Part shown: piece after piece, positions 36,901-50,277 of the stretch
Layout of the letters: every line of letters starts with the position of its first letter
Position numbering within the stretch: position 1 is the stretch's first letter
Assembly: GCF_965638725.1 (NCBI RefSeq)
Contig: NC_134975.1
Coordinates: 1,562,179 to 1,626,178, forward strand
Length of the DNA: 64,000 nt
Origin: Aptenodytes patagonicus
Lineage: Eukaryota; Chordata; Aves; Sphenisciformes; Spheniscidae
Direction: 5' to 3'
Translations under genes and position numbers: made by a program
Notes under the pieces: generated by a model
Database searches by the model: none
The model's input: only the letters and a program-made list of their open reading frames with translations
Told to the model about the DNA's origin: nothing

Positions 36901-39086
36901 GAAAAATCATGTTAATAATGGGAAATACTTTATCTTTTATTCCTGTAAGTAGGACTTCACACCTATGAGAGAAAGATCAGCAAAAGCCTTTGTGCTTTCT
37001 CCCCGGTTTGTTTATTTTGGGTGGTTTTGTATCTATCAGTTTCATTGTTTCTTGCAGCCTACTTTGCTGCTGTTGTGAGTCTTTCATGGGACAATAAGGC
37101 AGAGAAAAACAGTAAAAGAGGGAGGGAGAGACAGAGTGTGGTTTAGCACTACAGAAATGAATTGGGTGTTTCTGTAGCACTGGAAATTTATTTTAATTTT
37201 TGCTGTTGACTGGATTTCAGTTTGACGGTGCCCTGTTTACTCGTGACGCTTAGAATGTCTCCCTTTGCAGGGGTACAAAACGTAGATTTTCCTTTTTAAA
37301 AAACCTAAAACTACATTAGAGGGTATATAAAGTTGCGTCCCTTATACATGCTTGTCGTTGATTCTGCTCTTCTTTTTTTTTTTTTATCGCTTCAAGATAC
37401 TTAAATTACTTCCGTTCTCAATTTTCTTTCCTTAAAAAAAAAAAAAAAAAAGCCAAAACAGTCTTTCCGACTTTCAGGCGAGCTCTGCAGCAGTAGCAAC
37501 TGAAGAAGGAAAATGTTAGAATTGCATTGCTCCGCTGCTGCACCGGGGCTGGTTTCTTGCAGGCGTGAGCGGCGTGAAGTCGAGCAGGGTGTCAGTCGGG
37601 ATCCTCGACTCCGATTCACGCTCCTGGCGATGCGGAGGGGAAAGCACTCTTGCATTCGCAGCAGCAGCGACGTGATACTCTTAGCAAAGGCAGTCGGGAT
37701 AGTTTTGATTAGCTGAAGGTTTCCAGAAGCTGGGAACAGCTGAAGCACTGCCCTGCTCCCGTGAGCTTTTTATTCCAGAGTGAAGCCTTCATTGTGCTGC
37801 TTCAGCTTAAACTCCGAATGAATCGTTGTATGTTTATAGACATAAGTATGTTGGGAAGCTGTATCATATGTTAGAGAACGTTTGTTCTGTGCCACAAAGG
37901 ATACGGTTTCACGTATCGCCCAACCATCAGTTTTCTCTCCACAAAGTCCTGTTTTAGTAACTTATTTGGGGAGTTCTGCAGCGGGGCTCCTCAGATGAGT
38001 AAGGATTGCAAGAACAAGATTCTGCTCTTGGTGTACATTGACTTTTTACCCTCTAAGTATATGTCAGGCTGCAAGAGCTGTGGTTTATCTCAGTAGGGAA
38101 AAATCAATGACTCACATTTCCACAGAAAGAAATGTAATTTCCAGTCTCATAGCAACTGTCCTTTCAACAGTTTCAAACCTTCTGTGACAAAATGTTTAAC
38201 ACTCACCGATCATCTTTTAATGCTCTAGGCTGGTCCGCCCACTCACCCCACCTAAAAGCATGCGTTTTTACATCACTAAATCCCCCAATATTGGAGGGGG
38301 GATGCTGTCAAGACATGTTGAACAGTTAAATATAAAATCTTAGAAATGAGAGAAGTGTGACTGACTGTATTATATGGAGACGGAGTGACTTTTGCAGGGT
38401 TTAAAATTCAAAACTGTGATCTCTGTGCTTTGATTTTGAGTCCCTGTTTTGTTTTTATACACCTTCAGACGTTTTAAAATAGGTTTGGCTGGTAGCTTGG
38501 GTAAAATATTTTGGAAAATTATTTTACTTAGAGCAAGGTATTCTTCAGTATAAATGCTTCACCTTGGTTTTCTTCCTAGATCTCATGACTTGTTTGTTTT
38601 CATGAAAAACCAGGAAATTCAGTAAACACATTTGACAGTAAACTTCAGCATGGGGTAGGTCTGAACCGGTGCTGACAGACGGTTGGACTGCAGGTGTTGT
38701 CAGGGCGAAACGGGACTTGTCTCCTGTTCCGAAACGGGGGTTCGTGCCGCTCTGGGCTCTGAGGCCTCGAGAGGCGGCGTGCTGGGTGCTGTGCTCGACC
38801 TGCCCAAACCCACGGGGCGGGTGGAAAGGCTCCCACCGTGTCTTTCCTCTCTTGTCCCCGTGCGAAGGCGTAACAATGCTCGGGGTATCGTAGGGGAAGT
38901 AACAAAAAATGCTGTGCTATTCCATAATAGAAAGTGACATCAAAGGACAAAGAACTAATTAAAAATGTCCAAATAAGGCTAAAAGCATTATGCACTGAGA
39001 TTCTCTAAAATATCCGTGGAAGTTGGGCACCTATCTGCTGTTCAAATTTATCATTAACTGAATTTAACTCGTTATTTTTCTTGTAG
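33981..39086 (+). other. ATF1: ATF1 intron 1
   Basis: A 5.1-kb intron from the GTAAGA donor at 33981 to the TTCTTGTAG acceptor at 39086. It begins in CpG-island sequence and becomes AT-rich after about 34,650. I see no coding exon, RNA gene or clear transposon. A poly(T)/poly(A) pair occurs at about 37,373-37,450, and a modest GC-rich pocket with unconvincing frames at 38,660-38,900. Confidence 0.65.
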
Positions 39087-39092
39087 TTGATT

Positions 39093-42000
39093 ATGGAAGA
39101 GGTGCACAAGAGCAGCAGTAACAGTTCAGTGACGCCTTCACAAACATCAGCTGTACAAGGTACAACACTACAGGCAGCTCAGCTCTCTCATATTGCTCAA
39201 CAGGTAAAGCCTGGGCCAAATCTCAGCAAACATTTGAGGTAGTTAAGAGCCGTTTTTTATGTACTACAAACTATATTAATTCTTGAGTTTTAGAAACACA
39301 CAGAGAAGAAAAAACAAAAGAAGGTTGAGAAAAATGTACTTGTTTGTTGATGGACGACACAAAATTAGTAAAATGGCTTGCGTTCAAAAGACCAAAATTA
39401 AATTTCGTGCTCGTACAATGCAAAAATGCAGCCCAGCATTTTTGTTAGGTTGTACGTCCTTTGAAATCGTCATCGACCTGACATACAGGAGCTGCTTAGT
39501 AATGAAGCAAAGACCTAATGTTCATTTTTTTTTTTCCAGAAAAAGCATTTACAGCTCCTTTTGTAGTAATGGCAATCCTGGGTGCTCAGCACCATGGAAA
39601 CACTTGGATTTTAGCCCAACATGAATGTATTTAATGTAATAAATCATATGAAGTTGGAAATTTGACATACTTACTACAAAGTAACATCACTTTCAGAGCT
39701 TTGTCCTGGATTTCTCATGATTCAACTTTCTGCCTCTGACAGAGCATCTCTTTCTAGGTAAAGTCTGCTCCCACAGCCACGTAGCCGTCCTGTGAAACAA
39801 CAAAGTTTTGCAGCTCGTCCACTGTTTGCCCTGTGGAGGCGATGTAGCTTTTGATGCAATATTTAGATAACTGCATGAGGCAAAGACAGGATAGAATATC
39901 AGCAAGCATCCTGTTGTTTGTTTACAGGCTGTTTTTCTGATCTGTTTTTATATAAGGTTGCCAGTGTAACTTAATATTATGATGTATGATATGAAAGTAG
40001 TATTAAATGAAAAGTTAGCTGTATGAGTTTTAATGTTCCCTTCATCTTTTCGTATATTCCAGAATAATAAAAGTAGTGAAGAAATTTGGTGAGGAAACTG
40101 GTTATTTACTTGTGCATCTCTGTGTATAACTTTAATCAATTTTTAAGTGCAAAGGCTCGTGCGAGTTCAACATCAAAAATACAAATCTGCTAGAATGTAA
40201 AAAGTATTTTTAATAGGAGTAGCAGTAGTAATTAACTTTTTGCCAATTAAACCTAGATTCCAGCTACAACATTTATTGAAATTGATCATTTTAAAACCTT
40301 AAAGAACAGATGCTGTAATTTTTACTTGGAAAACATCTGCTCTTTGTTCTTCTTCCTTGTCCAGAGCTTGCATACCTTGTCTCCTTCAGTTTCCTTCCTG
40401 GTCTGGTGTCTTTCGTACGGCCCTTGTGCCTTGAACTTTCTAAGTAGATTGGTCAGCTTTTGCTGTGCTTAACTCTTGTGGTTTCTTCTCTGTGAACTTT
40501 TTGAACCGTAGCCTCGTACCGGTTGCTTAAAAAAAAAAAATCCAAGAACACCAAATATGTACATTATTCATGCTACCTTCTGCATCAGTTTAGTATTGTT
40601 AGTCTGATCCGTCCTAAGCCCCTAGTCTTGTCAGTGATTTCATCTTGATTTAGATAGGGCGCTAAACTCCTATTAACTTTAGTGAGAATTAAGGCTACTT
40701 ATTCAGCACTTTTATTTCTGCTCATCAAAGTCTAAGACACTCTTAAAATGGAATCAAAGCTTAAAAAAATGAACCGCCACAAATGTGGGGCTTTATCTGT
40801 GCATATGGATGGAGTCACATGAAAGCAATCGTGCTCAGTCTCGATGATTCTCAAGAAGTCTGCTTCGTTGTGGTTCATTTAGAACTGCTTGGTTTTAAGT
40901 TGCAGCATTTTAATCTTTTGCACACAATGCTACGTTTGATTTTCCCCCTAACCTAAGTCAAATAAGTAACTGTTTCAGCCTTTTTTGTATGCAGATATGT
41001 ATCTCAAAAATGTATATCTGTAAAGGATACCTTCTGTGACTTAATTAGGCTTAAAAGAAGCATCTGCTAATGCATGTTCTCCACTAGTTTTCCTACATGT
41101 ATATACGCTTTCTGAATACTGGAGAACAAACTACAGCTTTTGTTAATGATTCTTTGATTTGTTGTAGATGTCTCTAAGAGGTCCCGCTCCCCTGACAGTT
41201 GTTCAGCTTCCTGGAGAACAAGTCCAGGTCCAGGGAGTCATTCAGACAGCGCAGTCCTCTTCTGTAATCCACTCACCCCAGGTGCAAACAGTGCAGGTAA
41301 CTACAGAATGTCTGTTAAACAACCAAGAATCCTGTGTTATGTACGTGAAAAGACTTGTAACGGCTTGTCAGACTAACTCTGCCACAGTGCAGCCTTTTGG
41401 GCCCTGCTGCGAGCCATCCAGTGACGGTATTTTCGGGATACATCGTTCTTAATGTTGAAATTATTTGCAGTGCTAAAGTTGCCTTTGGAGTTGAAATTAA
41501 ACTATTTGACATTGCTTCCCTTTATAAAAAAAACAAAACAAAACCGCAACTCTTTAGTTGGTGCTCCTAACAGACGTGCAATCAGTGTGTTTCAATACCA
41601 AAATGAAGAGAGTATAGAATAACCCAGTGAAGAAGAATGTGTGTTTGGAAAAGGTAGACCTGAACGATGGTGGATGAACTGTTGATTGCTCCCCTCACGT
41701 ACACTGTAACTCCGTTTCTGTGGTACCTAAGTATTCTCTTACTCATTTGCCATATGATTTTTGTACAAGCCACTTCAGAGGGGTGCCTTGGGGATTTTAC
41801 AGTCGAGTCTGTAACTACTTCATTCAGTCCTTGGCTGCAGAGAGCTCTCTGGGCAGCATGACATTGGAGTTACACTGTGAAATAACTGCACTAGTCAGCC
41901 GAATGACTGGAAGAACCGCGCTTAAACACATTAATTTGTCACTGATCCTTTGTACTGTGCTTATCTATTCATATGACGTTAAATTGATAAACCATGAAAA

Positions 42001-45000
42001 GTAAACGTATGATGCATTTTCAGCTATCATTGTTCCTGTAACATCAGATCATGGAAAAGAAAACACATTTCTCTCTTCTGAAAACAGTTAAGCATCTGTT
42101 TTAGTAGGTTGTCTTTACTTGAGTCTCCACTAATCCCTTCCCTATCATTGCGTTCTAGTTGCAGGGTCCCCGCTGACTGTATTCTTTCCTTTTTTTTTTT
42201 TTTCTGTAATTTATGAACGTTGTGGCCTTATTGCTCTAAGGGGGGAAAAAAAGTAATACATGAGCAGCTTTATTTTAAATGTTGGTAGTAGGTTGCTCTT
42301 TTTGTCTCTGTAGCAGCAGTTAAGTGAGAAATGCCGGGCTGCATGCATTCTTCTTGACTTTTTGTGGCTGGCACACAGATAAGTACAAATAAATGTTTTG
42401 TTAGCTTGTATTTAATAAGGAGCATCAGAGAAAAAAATAACACGTGCCAACTGTATGAGGACACAGTGGAATAAAGAGAAAATTACAGAGAATACTTTGC
42501 ATATTTACTCCCTGATATGCTGCTGCCTTAAATATTACTTTCCTTTGACTCGTATTCTGACCAACAAAATAGACTGCTTTTCTGTCTACATAAAAGATTT
42601 CAAGTATTTTCTATGTTTGTCTTTGTAAATAAATGGTGTTCCTGTTTCCTTTCCCACCAGCTCCTTAGACAAATTTATGTGTGGGAGTGGCTTACCTCTT
42701 CAGACCACATCAGCTGTTGAGATAGTTAGGCTTGTATGATTTTTATGAAAATAATAAACCATTTGTATTTCTTCACACTGCTGTTTTAAACATTCTGGAT
42801 TGATTAATCCTGCAGTTTAATCCAGCTAGAACAGCTAGCTTCAGATGGCGGATGTTTTCCAGCTTTTAATGTGATAAATAGTTTGGGAGAATCTCTTGAG
42901 CTTCCTTTTTTTTTGGGGAGGTGTCTGTTTCATTGTGATCTTACTAATGTAACAGTCTTTGATAATTGCTAGAAATAGGAGATAGCACTGAAACTAGAAA
43001 TCCACCATTTTTTCTTTCTCTTTGTAATTAGCTGCATTTGTGTAGTTTTCATGCAGCTTTAGCTCATACGCAATTAAAATGTGTAATCTCTTCTGGGCAT
43101 TTCTTCTGAAGTGCACCCGATAACCACATGGAATGTGTTTTTTAGGTATCTTCTTTGTCTGAGAGTGAAGATTCTCAGGATTCATCAGATAGCATAGGCT
43201 CTTCACAGAAAGCTCGAGGCATCTTAGCTCGTCGTCCATCTTACCGGTAAGTACTGTATGTAATATATTTTGTAATTTTTTATTTGAAACCAAAATAGCA
43301 ACTTCTTTCAGTAGCTTCATGTATTCTGTCAACCTCTAAGTTGTTTTCTTTCTCTTGAAACACGCATTGGGTCTGTTCATGCAGTAAATGTTTTGAGGAT
43401 GCCATGTTAGCTATCATTTGCTACAAGAAAACTTTGACTTAACTGGACATCAGCTTCAACATGATGTGGCATAGGAAAAATTGTTTATCAGCTGTAATTT
43501 TACTCAGTTGTAGCATTTTACTGAAATGAGGAGTGTAGTCAAATGCCACATCCTGGCTTTTCAAATAATAAATTTGTTAGAAACTTAACACAAAATTTAG
43601 TATTTTTTTACAATAACGTTCTGAAAATTTTAGAAGACAGTTTATGAACCTACCTGGTACTCCTATCTGTGATTATTGTGCCCGCTTCTGCCACTGCTTT
43701 TCATTTTTTGAATGTTTTATCCACTCTTCTTAGTACTTTCTGACAGCTTTATCTCATCTTGAATTACGTACCAGAACAAATAATTTAGGAGGGATTTTAT
43801 TATGTTGCATGTAGTCAAAAACAGTGGTGGAAAAGAGCAATTCTGAATCTTCAGTTAAAGTAGCCAGGATAGGAAAAGACAAGCTGTAAGCAGAGCTTCT
43901 GTGGGAGAACTGTTTAGCCGTGCGGGTTTGGGATCAGGAGTCGTCAGTTCTGCTTTTCTCTTCATATAACTGCCACTAATTCATCGTTTGGCCTGGGGTA
44001 AGATGCATAAAATTCATGCTTCCGTTGGTTCTTCTTTTAAATAGACATGTGCCTGGTTTCATAGGGTATTGTTACATAGGACATGGGTTGTTTGAGAAGC
44101 TGTGCAAGAGTGAAATTAAATGCAGAAAAGAAATGGAAAGTCTTACTGTGTACTGAAAGAGCAAGAGAGCTAATTTTTAAACTTTTCTGTAGTAATCTAC
44201 TCCTTTGTGGTTTATTCTGACACCAGACAGAGCAAACTGGTTTTAATTGGATATACAAAGCCTATTCTTGAGAGAATTAGAGGATCAAGTTGTAAATCAG
44301 AAAAGCCTCTTATTAGGCCAGTTATATATCCCCAGAAAATGTTTATGGTGGAAACTGATGCAGCTTTTACTGAAATGAAATGATGCAGCCGCAGTGCTAG
44401 TTTTCAGCGCACCGTTTTTCTGGAGATTACTGAAATCTACTGCAAATGCTGCAGGTTTTCATTGCAGGCTTACCAGTTCAAACATCTAAGGCTTTTAGAG
44501 GGTAATGATTGAAAATCTGGAATTTGTGCTGATTTGCACATACGCATACTTTATAAATCAGTAGCTGACTTGAATTGCTCCTAGCTCATAAAATGATTCA
44601 AATATTTAACTAAAAAACTGGACTATATAAACTACAGAAGTGTAATTACAGAAGGAGTTTGAGGCAGTCACCTCATACAAAATTTTGTTAATTCCAAAAG
44701 GTGTTGTACATCAAAATTTGAGTGTTTATTTCTGTAATACAAAATAGGGATAGCAGTTTGTAACTGTTGTTGCAGTAATTTCTAGTTTTTGCCTACTATT
44801 AGAGCTGATAAAGAAACTCTGTTTTTTAATAGGAAAATTTTGAAAGATCTTTCTTCGGAAGATACACGTGATAGAAAAGGAGATGAGGAGAGTCCTGGGG
44901 TCTCTACTGTTACATCTATGTCCGTTCCCACGCCTATCTACCAGACGAGCACTGGACAGTACAGTACGTTATACAAAATATGTGCCTAACTGGACACATT

Positions 45001-46827
45001 TTTTTATTCAACTTGCCTCAAAATACAGATTTTCTTTTTGTTATATATTTGACTAAGATGAAACTCAAAAGGTTTGGCTATTTATCTAACAGTTAATGAA
45101 GTTAGTACTGTTATTACATGGCAATAGACCGGTATCTAAAGACTCCAGATAAACTCAATGCTTCATTGTGTTAATTTTTGCATATTAAGACAAGACATTC
45201 AAAGGATGTTGTTACGGAATACATAGCAGCCTTCTAGTGTTAGATTTAGTCCAAAACGTAAGATCAGTGAAGATACCATTATATCTATCATAGGGCCACA
45301 CCAAAAGGTGTTCCTGTGATATCAGGGAGGTAGCAAAAAAAAGGATTCGTTCCTTTGATTTTATCACCTAGTATTCATTGTGCTTGTGAGCCAAAAAGCA
45401 GCCTGCTCCGGCACCTGGAGCACCTCCTCTCCATCCCTGTGGTGTTCACACTGCTGTTTCTCACTTCCCCCCGCCCCTCGCTCCTTTGCCTGTCGGATTT
45501 TTGCCCTTTCTTAAGGACGTTTCCACCAGCTGTGGCCAGCGTGGGTCCATGTGGAGCTGGTGTCCGGCTCGGGGCAGTCCCAGACCTCTTCTCACAGAGG
45601 CCACCCCTGCGGCTCCCCCCGCTACCAACACCTGGCCACTTACACCCAATATGTTTAGTAAGGACCCAGCAGCAAGGTCTGATAGTTGAAAGTGACAGAA
45701 GAAAAAAGCCTTCCAAAACTGGCAGTATTTTTCAGCAGTGGAAATAGCTGTACACCTCCAGATTTACCTTCATCTGTATGTTATAACATACAGCTACACA
45801 CACTGTTGTGCATGTTCCTTTTTCTTTAAGTTGCCATTGCTGCAAATGGATTGCAGCTGGCCAGCCCAGGTACAGATGGTGTGCAAGGTCTGCAGACACT
45901 AACGATGACAAATGCTGGCGGTACTCAGCCTGGGACAACGATACTGCAGTACGCGCAAACATCAGATGGTCAACAGATACTTGTACCCAGCAACCAGGTG
46001 GTAGTGCAGAGTGAGTACGCCTTCTGGCAACGGTTAGAAATCCCCATCACTAACGCAAGTGTAACTTTCTAACGCTACCACGTTTTGATGTCTTATGCTA
46101 TTATCGCAACAGCTGCGTCAGGAGACATGCAGACTTACCAGATCCGCACCACACCAACTACCACATCCCTTCCTCAGACTGTGGTGATGACATCTCCTGT
46201 CACTCTGACATCACAGACAAGTAAGACAGATGATCCGCAGTTGAAACGAGAAATAAGGCTGATGAAGAACAGGTATGTAAGTGCACGTGGGCTGCTTTGA
46301 TTTGTTAGTTTAGTGTGCTGAAATGTATCTTCAAAGGAGAAATTACGAGTCTTGCAAGCTAACTTTACTGACTGCGCCATCAGTATGGTATGCTGCATCC
46401 AGCGACTGAAAACACTGGAAATTCTGACCAAAACACGCCACGTGTTCCGTCTCACACAGTTTGGCGGAAAGAAACTGTTTTTTCCCTGCAGATTGACTAC
46501 CATGTGTGTTACCAGATACTGCTGAATTTCATGCTCTGCACCTATGATTGTGTACTTGTCAGTTTGGTTTGTTCACGATGGCAGTGCCGGCTCTCTCCTC
46601 TCATATTGGTCAGAATCGTAACAGTCATAAAATAGACACGTCTCAAATCTAAAATAAACAATGACTTCTGCTTGTCTTCCAGAGAAGCTGCTCGAGAATG
46701 CCGTAGAAAGAAGAAAGAGTATGTTAAATGTCTGGAAAATCGAGTTGCGGTCCTGGAAAATCAGAACAAAACTCTAATTGAAGAGCTAAAAACTTTGAAA
46801 GATCTTTACTGTCATAAAAGTGTGTAA
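39093..46827 (+). CDS. ATF1: ATF1, cyclic AMP-dependent transcription factor ATF-1 (with CREB-type Q1 exon)
   Basis: CREB-family nuclear activator that binds CRE sites as a dimer and responds to PKA. Seven coding exons, all junctions in phase: 39093-39203, 41168-41296, 43146-43246, 44833-44963, 45831-46010, 46113-46272 and 46683-46827 (stop TAA 46825). The product is 318 residues. It begins MEEVHKSSSNSS. Residues 38-80 form a glutamine-rich block (VVQLPGEQVQVQGVIQ). The kinase-inducible domain holds RRPSYRKILKDLSSED with phospho-acceptor Ser at about 112. The Q2 domain contains GVQGLQTLTMTNAG and ILQYAQTSDGQQILVPSNQV. The bZIP spans about 262-318, with basic region NREAARECRRKKKEYVKC and leucines at 288, 295, 302 and 309. 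It ends CHKSV. The KID and Q2 wording follow ATF1, not CREB1 or CREM. Human ATF1 has 271 residues and lacks residues 38-80 here. Confidence 0.96.
41168..41296 (+). CDS. ATF1: ATF1 Q1-like cassette exon
   Basis: A 129-nt, phase-0 exon (43 codons) with TTTGTTGTAG acceptor and GTAACT donor. It encodes a glutamine/valine-rich segment, with VVQLPGEQVQVQGVIQTAQ and HSPQVQTVQ, matching the CREB1/CREM Q1 transactivation region. Human ATF1 joins the preceding exon (SHIAQQ) directly to the following one (VSSLSES). Being a multiple of three, it can be included or skipped without a frameshift. Its reading frame and splice sites are intact. Confidence 0.9.
45390..45660 (-). repeat. GC-rich block in ATF1 intron, possibly a dispersed avian repeat
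   Basis: Composition jumps within an AT-rich intron to GC-rich sequence with phrases such as TTCTCACAGAGGCCACCCCT and CCCCGCTACCAACACCTGGCC. These resemble a dispersed repeat I associate with bird genomes, but I cannot name the family or be sure of the orientation. Open frames here lack coding resemblance and miss the exon borders at 44963 and 45831. Confidence 0.35.
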
Positions 46828-47690
46828 GAAAAGAAGGTAAAACTTTTGTGGACTGTTTAAATTTCAGAGGAGAATTTTTTTTTTATACTGAATTTTTTAA
46901 ACTAGATGAAAGGTCAAAAATGAAACTTTTCTACCTAGATTTCACAACTTAAAGACTATATAGATTTTATTTACAACATGTTGGTGACAAAGTACAAAAA
47001 GGAAACAAGAAAACCTCACCAAAATTCCTGCTGGCACAACTGGAAACTTTATAAAGTCAAGATTGCATCTACAATAAAAGGACAGTCACGTTTTACGAGG
47101 CAGGTGATTAGCATTTCTTTGAAAATTTCTACAAATACCTCTTGTAACGGAGGCAATATTTGGTTGCAGTTAAAATGCGGATGAAATGGAATCCTTGCCA
47201 TAGTTGACATTATTAGTAACATTTATAACCAGTATATGTTTTGATTTCTTACTCTTTTTCAATCCTTACTTTTTCTTTCAGTTATTTGTATGTAAATATT
47301 TTTATTTTAACCTGTAAGTTGTTATTTACAGGTGCAGATGATAAAAAAAGCTAATACTTTGCTAGAGGTATAAATTATGTTTACTCTTTCTCAGCTGACA
47401 GCTTAAAAAGTTGGGGGTTTTTTTTCGACGTTTGCTGTGTTTATCAAATTTGGAAAGGATCTGCAGAAAGCAGTGAGAGGCCTAGTCCCGAAAATGTCTG
47501 AGGCACATGCAATCAGGTGTTGACTTTTCTTAAGAGAATTCAACACATCCAATTATTTTAAAGTACGGTGTGGTAGAACGAGTACTGGTGAACAGAAGTT
47601 TCTGAAGAATGATTTCACAATAGTTTGTTCTTAGTTGTTGGGCATGATAAAGATCTATAATTGAAAAATAAATTGTGTGCTGATTATATA
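46828..47690 (+). other. ATF1: ATF1 3' untranslated region
   Basis: AT-rich sequence after the stop, with AATAAA at 47667-47672 followed by TTGTGTGCTGATT. A longer form ending near 48548 (AATAAATAC) or 49678 is possible. No coding exon is visible. Confidence 0.55.
47667..47672 (+). promoter_or_regulatory. ATF1: Probable ATF1 poly(A) signal
   Basis: AATAAA 840 bases after the stop codon with a TGTG-type downstream element. It is the first canonical hexamer I found in the 3' flank with such an element. Confidence 0.5.
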
Positions 47691-48159
47691 TCCAATTAAA
47701 CATGCATTGCTTATTCTGTCTGGAGATTCTACTGTGCTTTGGAACATTTAAACCAAATAGAAGAGGAACGATAAAATAAAAAATGGAAGATATATACCAA
47801 AGGGTTAATGAGGTTCTAATATATGGTTTATATGCTGAAAGTAGTGCAAAATTTCCAGACTAATTTTGTAAGGTAGGGGATATTTTGCAAAGTAATGGTA
47901 TCTTTGTAAGAAAATATTCTATTGAAAACAGGTAGATGGTTGGTATATTTTGTAGCTAAATTGTGATCTTTACAAATTCTGAAATTGAGTTTATATACGT
48001 ATTTTGACAGTTTATATATTTCATTTTAGTAAACAAATGAAATATTTTGTGAACCAGATTTTCAAGCATATATTTTTATGGATAGTACAAAGTCAAACGA
48101 GATCCTCTTTGGTGTAGGAGATATTTGAATTAATTTTGTATGTCTGTAGGCAACTTGCA

Positions 48160-48216
48160 AAAAAAAAAAAAAGGATCCTAAAGAGTATTGGGAAAAAAAA
48201 AAAAGAAAAAAAAAAA
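48160..48216 (+). repeat. Poly(A)-rich simple sequence
   Basis: Three A runs of about 12-14 bases separated by short unique sequence and single G residues. It lies 130 bases upstream of the CR1-type tail. Confidence 0.85.
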
Positions 48217-48340
48217 GAGATCAGGGCTTTTTATTCCCCACAGTTGATATTATCTGCACATTAGAACTGATTGCTATCAGAGATTCTAGTTTGTATGATT
48301 TTAATTTGTTTCAGGTTAAAATTAAATGTTTGACATGATC

Positions 48341-48510
48341 AGGACTCTTTTGGGTGTGGAATCTCCATTCTTGGAGATACTCAAAAGCCGTCTGGACATG
48401 GTCCTGGGCAACCTGCTCTGGGTGACCCCGCTCGAGCAGGGGGTTGGACGAGGTGACCTCCAGAGGTCCCGTCCAACCTCAACCATTCTGTGGTTCTGTG
48501 ATTCTGTGAA
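48341..48510 (+). mobile_element. CR1-family 3' fragment
   Basis: About 170 bp with the recognisable CR1 phrases CTGGACATGGTCCTGGGCAA, CTGCTCTGGGTGACC, GAGCAGGGGGTTGGAC and CAACCTCAACCATTCTGTGG. It ends in the CR1 octamer series TTCTGTGATTCTGTG. It is on the + strand and severely 5'-truncated. It belongs to a different CR1 subfamily from the copy in DIP2B. Confidence 0.9.
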
Positions 48511-50277
48511 ATAGAAAAATGTGTATGCAGTGCTTATTGCATGAATAATAAATACACTATTTTCCATAGTTAGGACTGAATCCTGCTTCCAGTTATGTCA
48601 GCGGGAATTGCACTATGGACTATGCTATTAAAAAGGTGTTAGAGCTACGTGTGTGTGTTGTGCTAGCTCAGATCTGAATGAAGTTAAAAGATGTACTCAC
48701 TCCCTAGATGTGTAATGCTTATCATATGGTCAGTCAGTATTTTTTATTTTACTCATTTTTTAATTAATGGACTTCTTAGCAAGCAGAGCTCTTTGCAAAT
48801 GGTATGAGAAAGACTGCATTCCACAATCACATTGTTAGTAGGCTATAAAAATGCATTTTTTTCTAAAGTTTCTAAATATATGATCGTTACGGACATGATC
48901 CACGATACGTTTCCTTTAGGCCAAACTGGAGTATACGTTTGTGTTTGCGATCATGTCAAAAAGGAGGGCTTTTGTTGCACATCAAAAATAGCGAGCAAGG
49001 CTGAGAACATCATTACATTCGGCACCCGCTCCAAAAGCGGGGTTTGGTGCCTCCCATTTCTGTTAGTGGAATTTCAGGAGAAGGGAACGCCTCGGAACGT
49101 GCTTAGCACCTCAGAGAATTGGACCTTGTCGCTCTGTCTCCCATCAGGTGTGTGTACGCTCTTTGGCATATGTTTAAGAGGGTTTGACCTACAGTACTGA
49201 AACTAATTTGGTAACTCCTCTGTATGGTATTTTGATCCTCGCTGTGTGCTGTTGTTCCTTTACCTTCTTTTGTAATACGGAATAATAATAAAAAAAGCTA
49301 TCAAGTGTTAAGACTGTAAAAAAAATGGTGGCCAATTCTTTCTGTATTCAGCAAGTGAAACAAGTGTAGTGCTGCCAGACATAACATTAGTAAATTTTTA
49401 TCCTCTTAAAATAGCGTTTCGGAAAGAGCAGCTTATTTTTCATCATGGAAATATTAAACAGTAACATGAGTTTGCTCTTTAATCACTTACCATGAAATAC
49501 TTATTTTGGATTTACTTCAAAATCTAGATTGTAAGAGAGTAAAATCTATATCCTGAGAGTAAGAGAGATAGAACCTAATACTGTTCTGCTGGTTATTTCC
49601 AAACAAAAGTACATGCTTTATATGAATTGTAAATATTTGTCGAAACAATTAGATGGTTGCAAATTTTGACCTTGGTAAATAAAGTCGCCAAAATATAATT
49701 CTGATGTTCCTTATTTATTTTTGATTAACATAGTACTGCAGCGGTGCTGAGCAAATGTGCATACGTTGTGTGGTATCAGGTCCTTTACAGTGGCCGAGAA
49801 TAAACATTTAGTCTATGAAACAGCAGCCAGAGATCTTTTATCTGACGTGTCCTTTCAGCAGTCAGAGTACGAAGTTATTTGTGCATAAATTTTAGTCATC
49901 ACTAAAAATAATTAGTGGAGAATACCTTTTGTCTTTCTGCAGGTTTTTTTTTCCTTTTTAGTTTTCAGAAAGCTGAGCCACTGTTAACTAAAGACATTTT
50001 GTATGCACCCAGCAGAGGGAGCATCTCTGCCGTCTACAAAATCGTGGTAGTATTGCTAAGTAGTACTTAAGCTTCTGATAGCTGGAAAAGCACAGAAATA
50101 GGGTGGGAGAAGAGTATTTTCAGTTGGTAACATTTCTATATTCAATTTCATTCTTAGGGTCAAGGTTGTTACCGTTTCCTCTACTGTTAGTATGGATATC
50201 AAAGGCAGAAAACAAAAAAGATAACACAACTGCAAACATGACCTCTAAAAATAAGTGTATGTCCTTTGGCTCTTAGA

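Larger units (their letters stand above)
47691..50277. other. ATF1-TMPRSS12 intergenic stretch (tail-to-tail)
   Basis: The two genes converge on this 2.6-kb region. It contains A-rich simple sequence at 48160-48216, a CR1-type tail at about 48341-48508 and otherwise AT-rich unique DNA. An open frame at 48832-49200 has no recognisable domain. Several AATAAA words (49678, 49803) could serve long ATF1 transcripts. Confidence 0.55.

Noticed and set aside
43915-44060. Weak MIR-like order of blocks in ATF1 intron
   Set aside because: Only scattered short matches (CTGCCACTAATTCATCG and GTTTGGCCTGGGGTAAG). Too degenerate to call by eye.
48832-49200. 122-codon + frame between ATF1 and TMPRSS12
   Set aside because: No domain, no splice context and no promoter-like sequence; probably chance.
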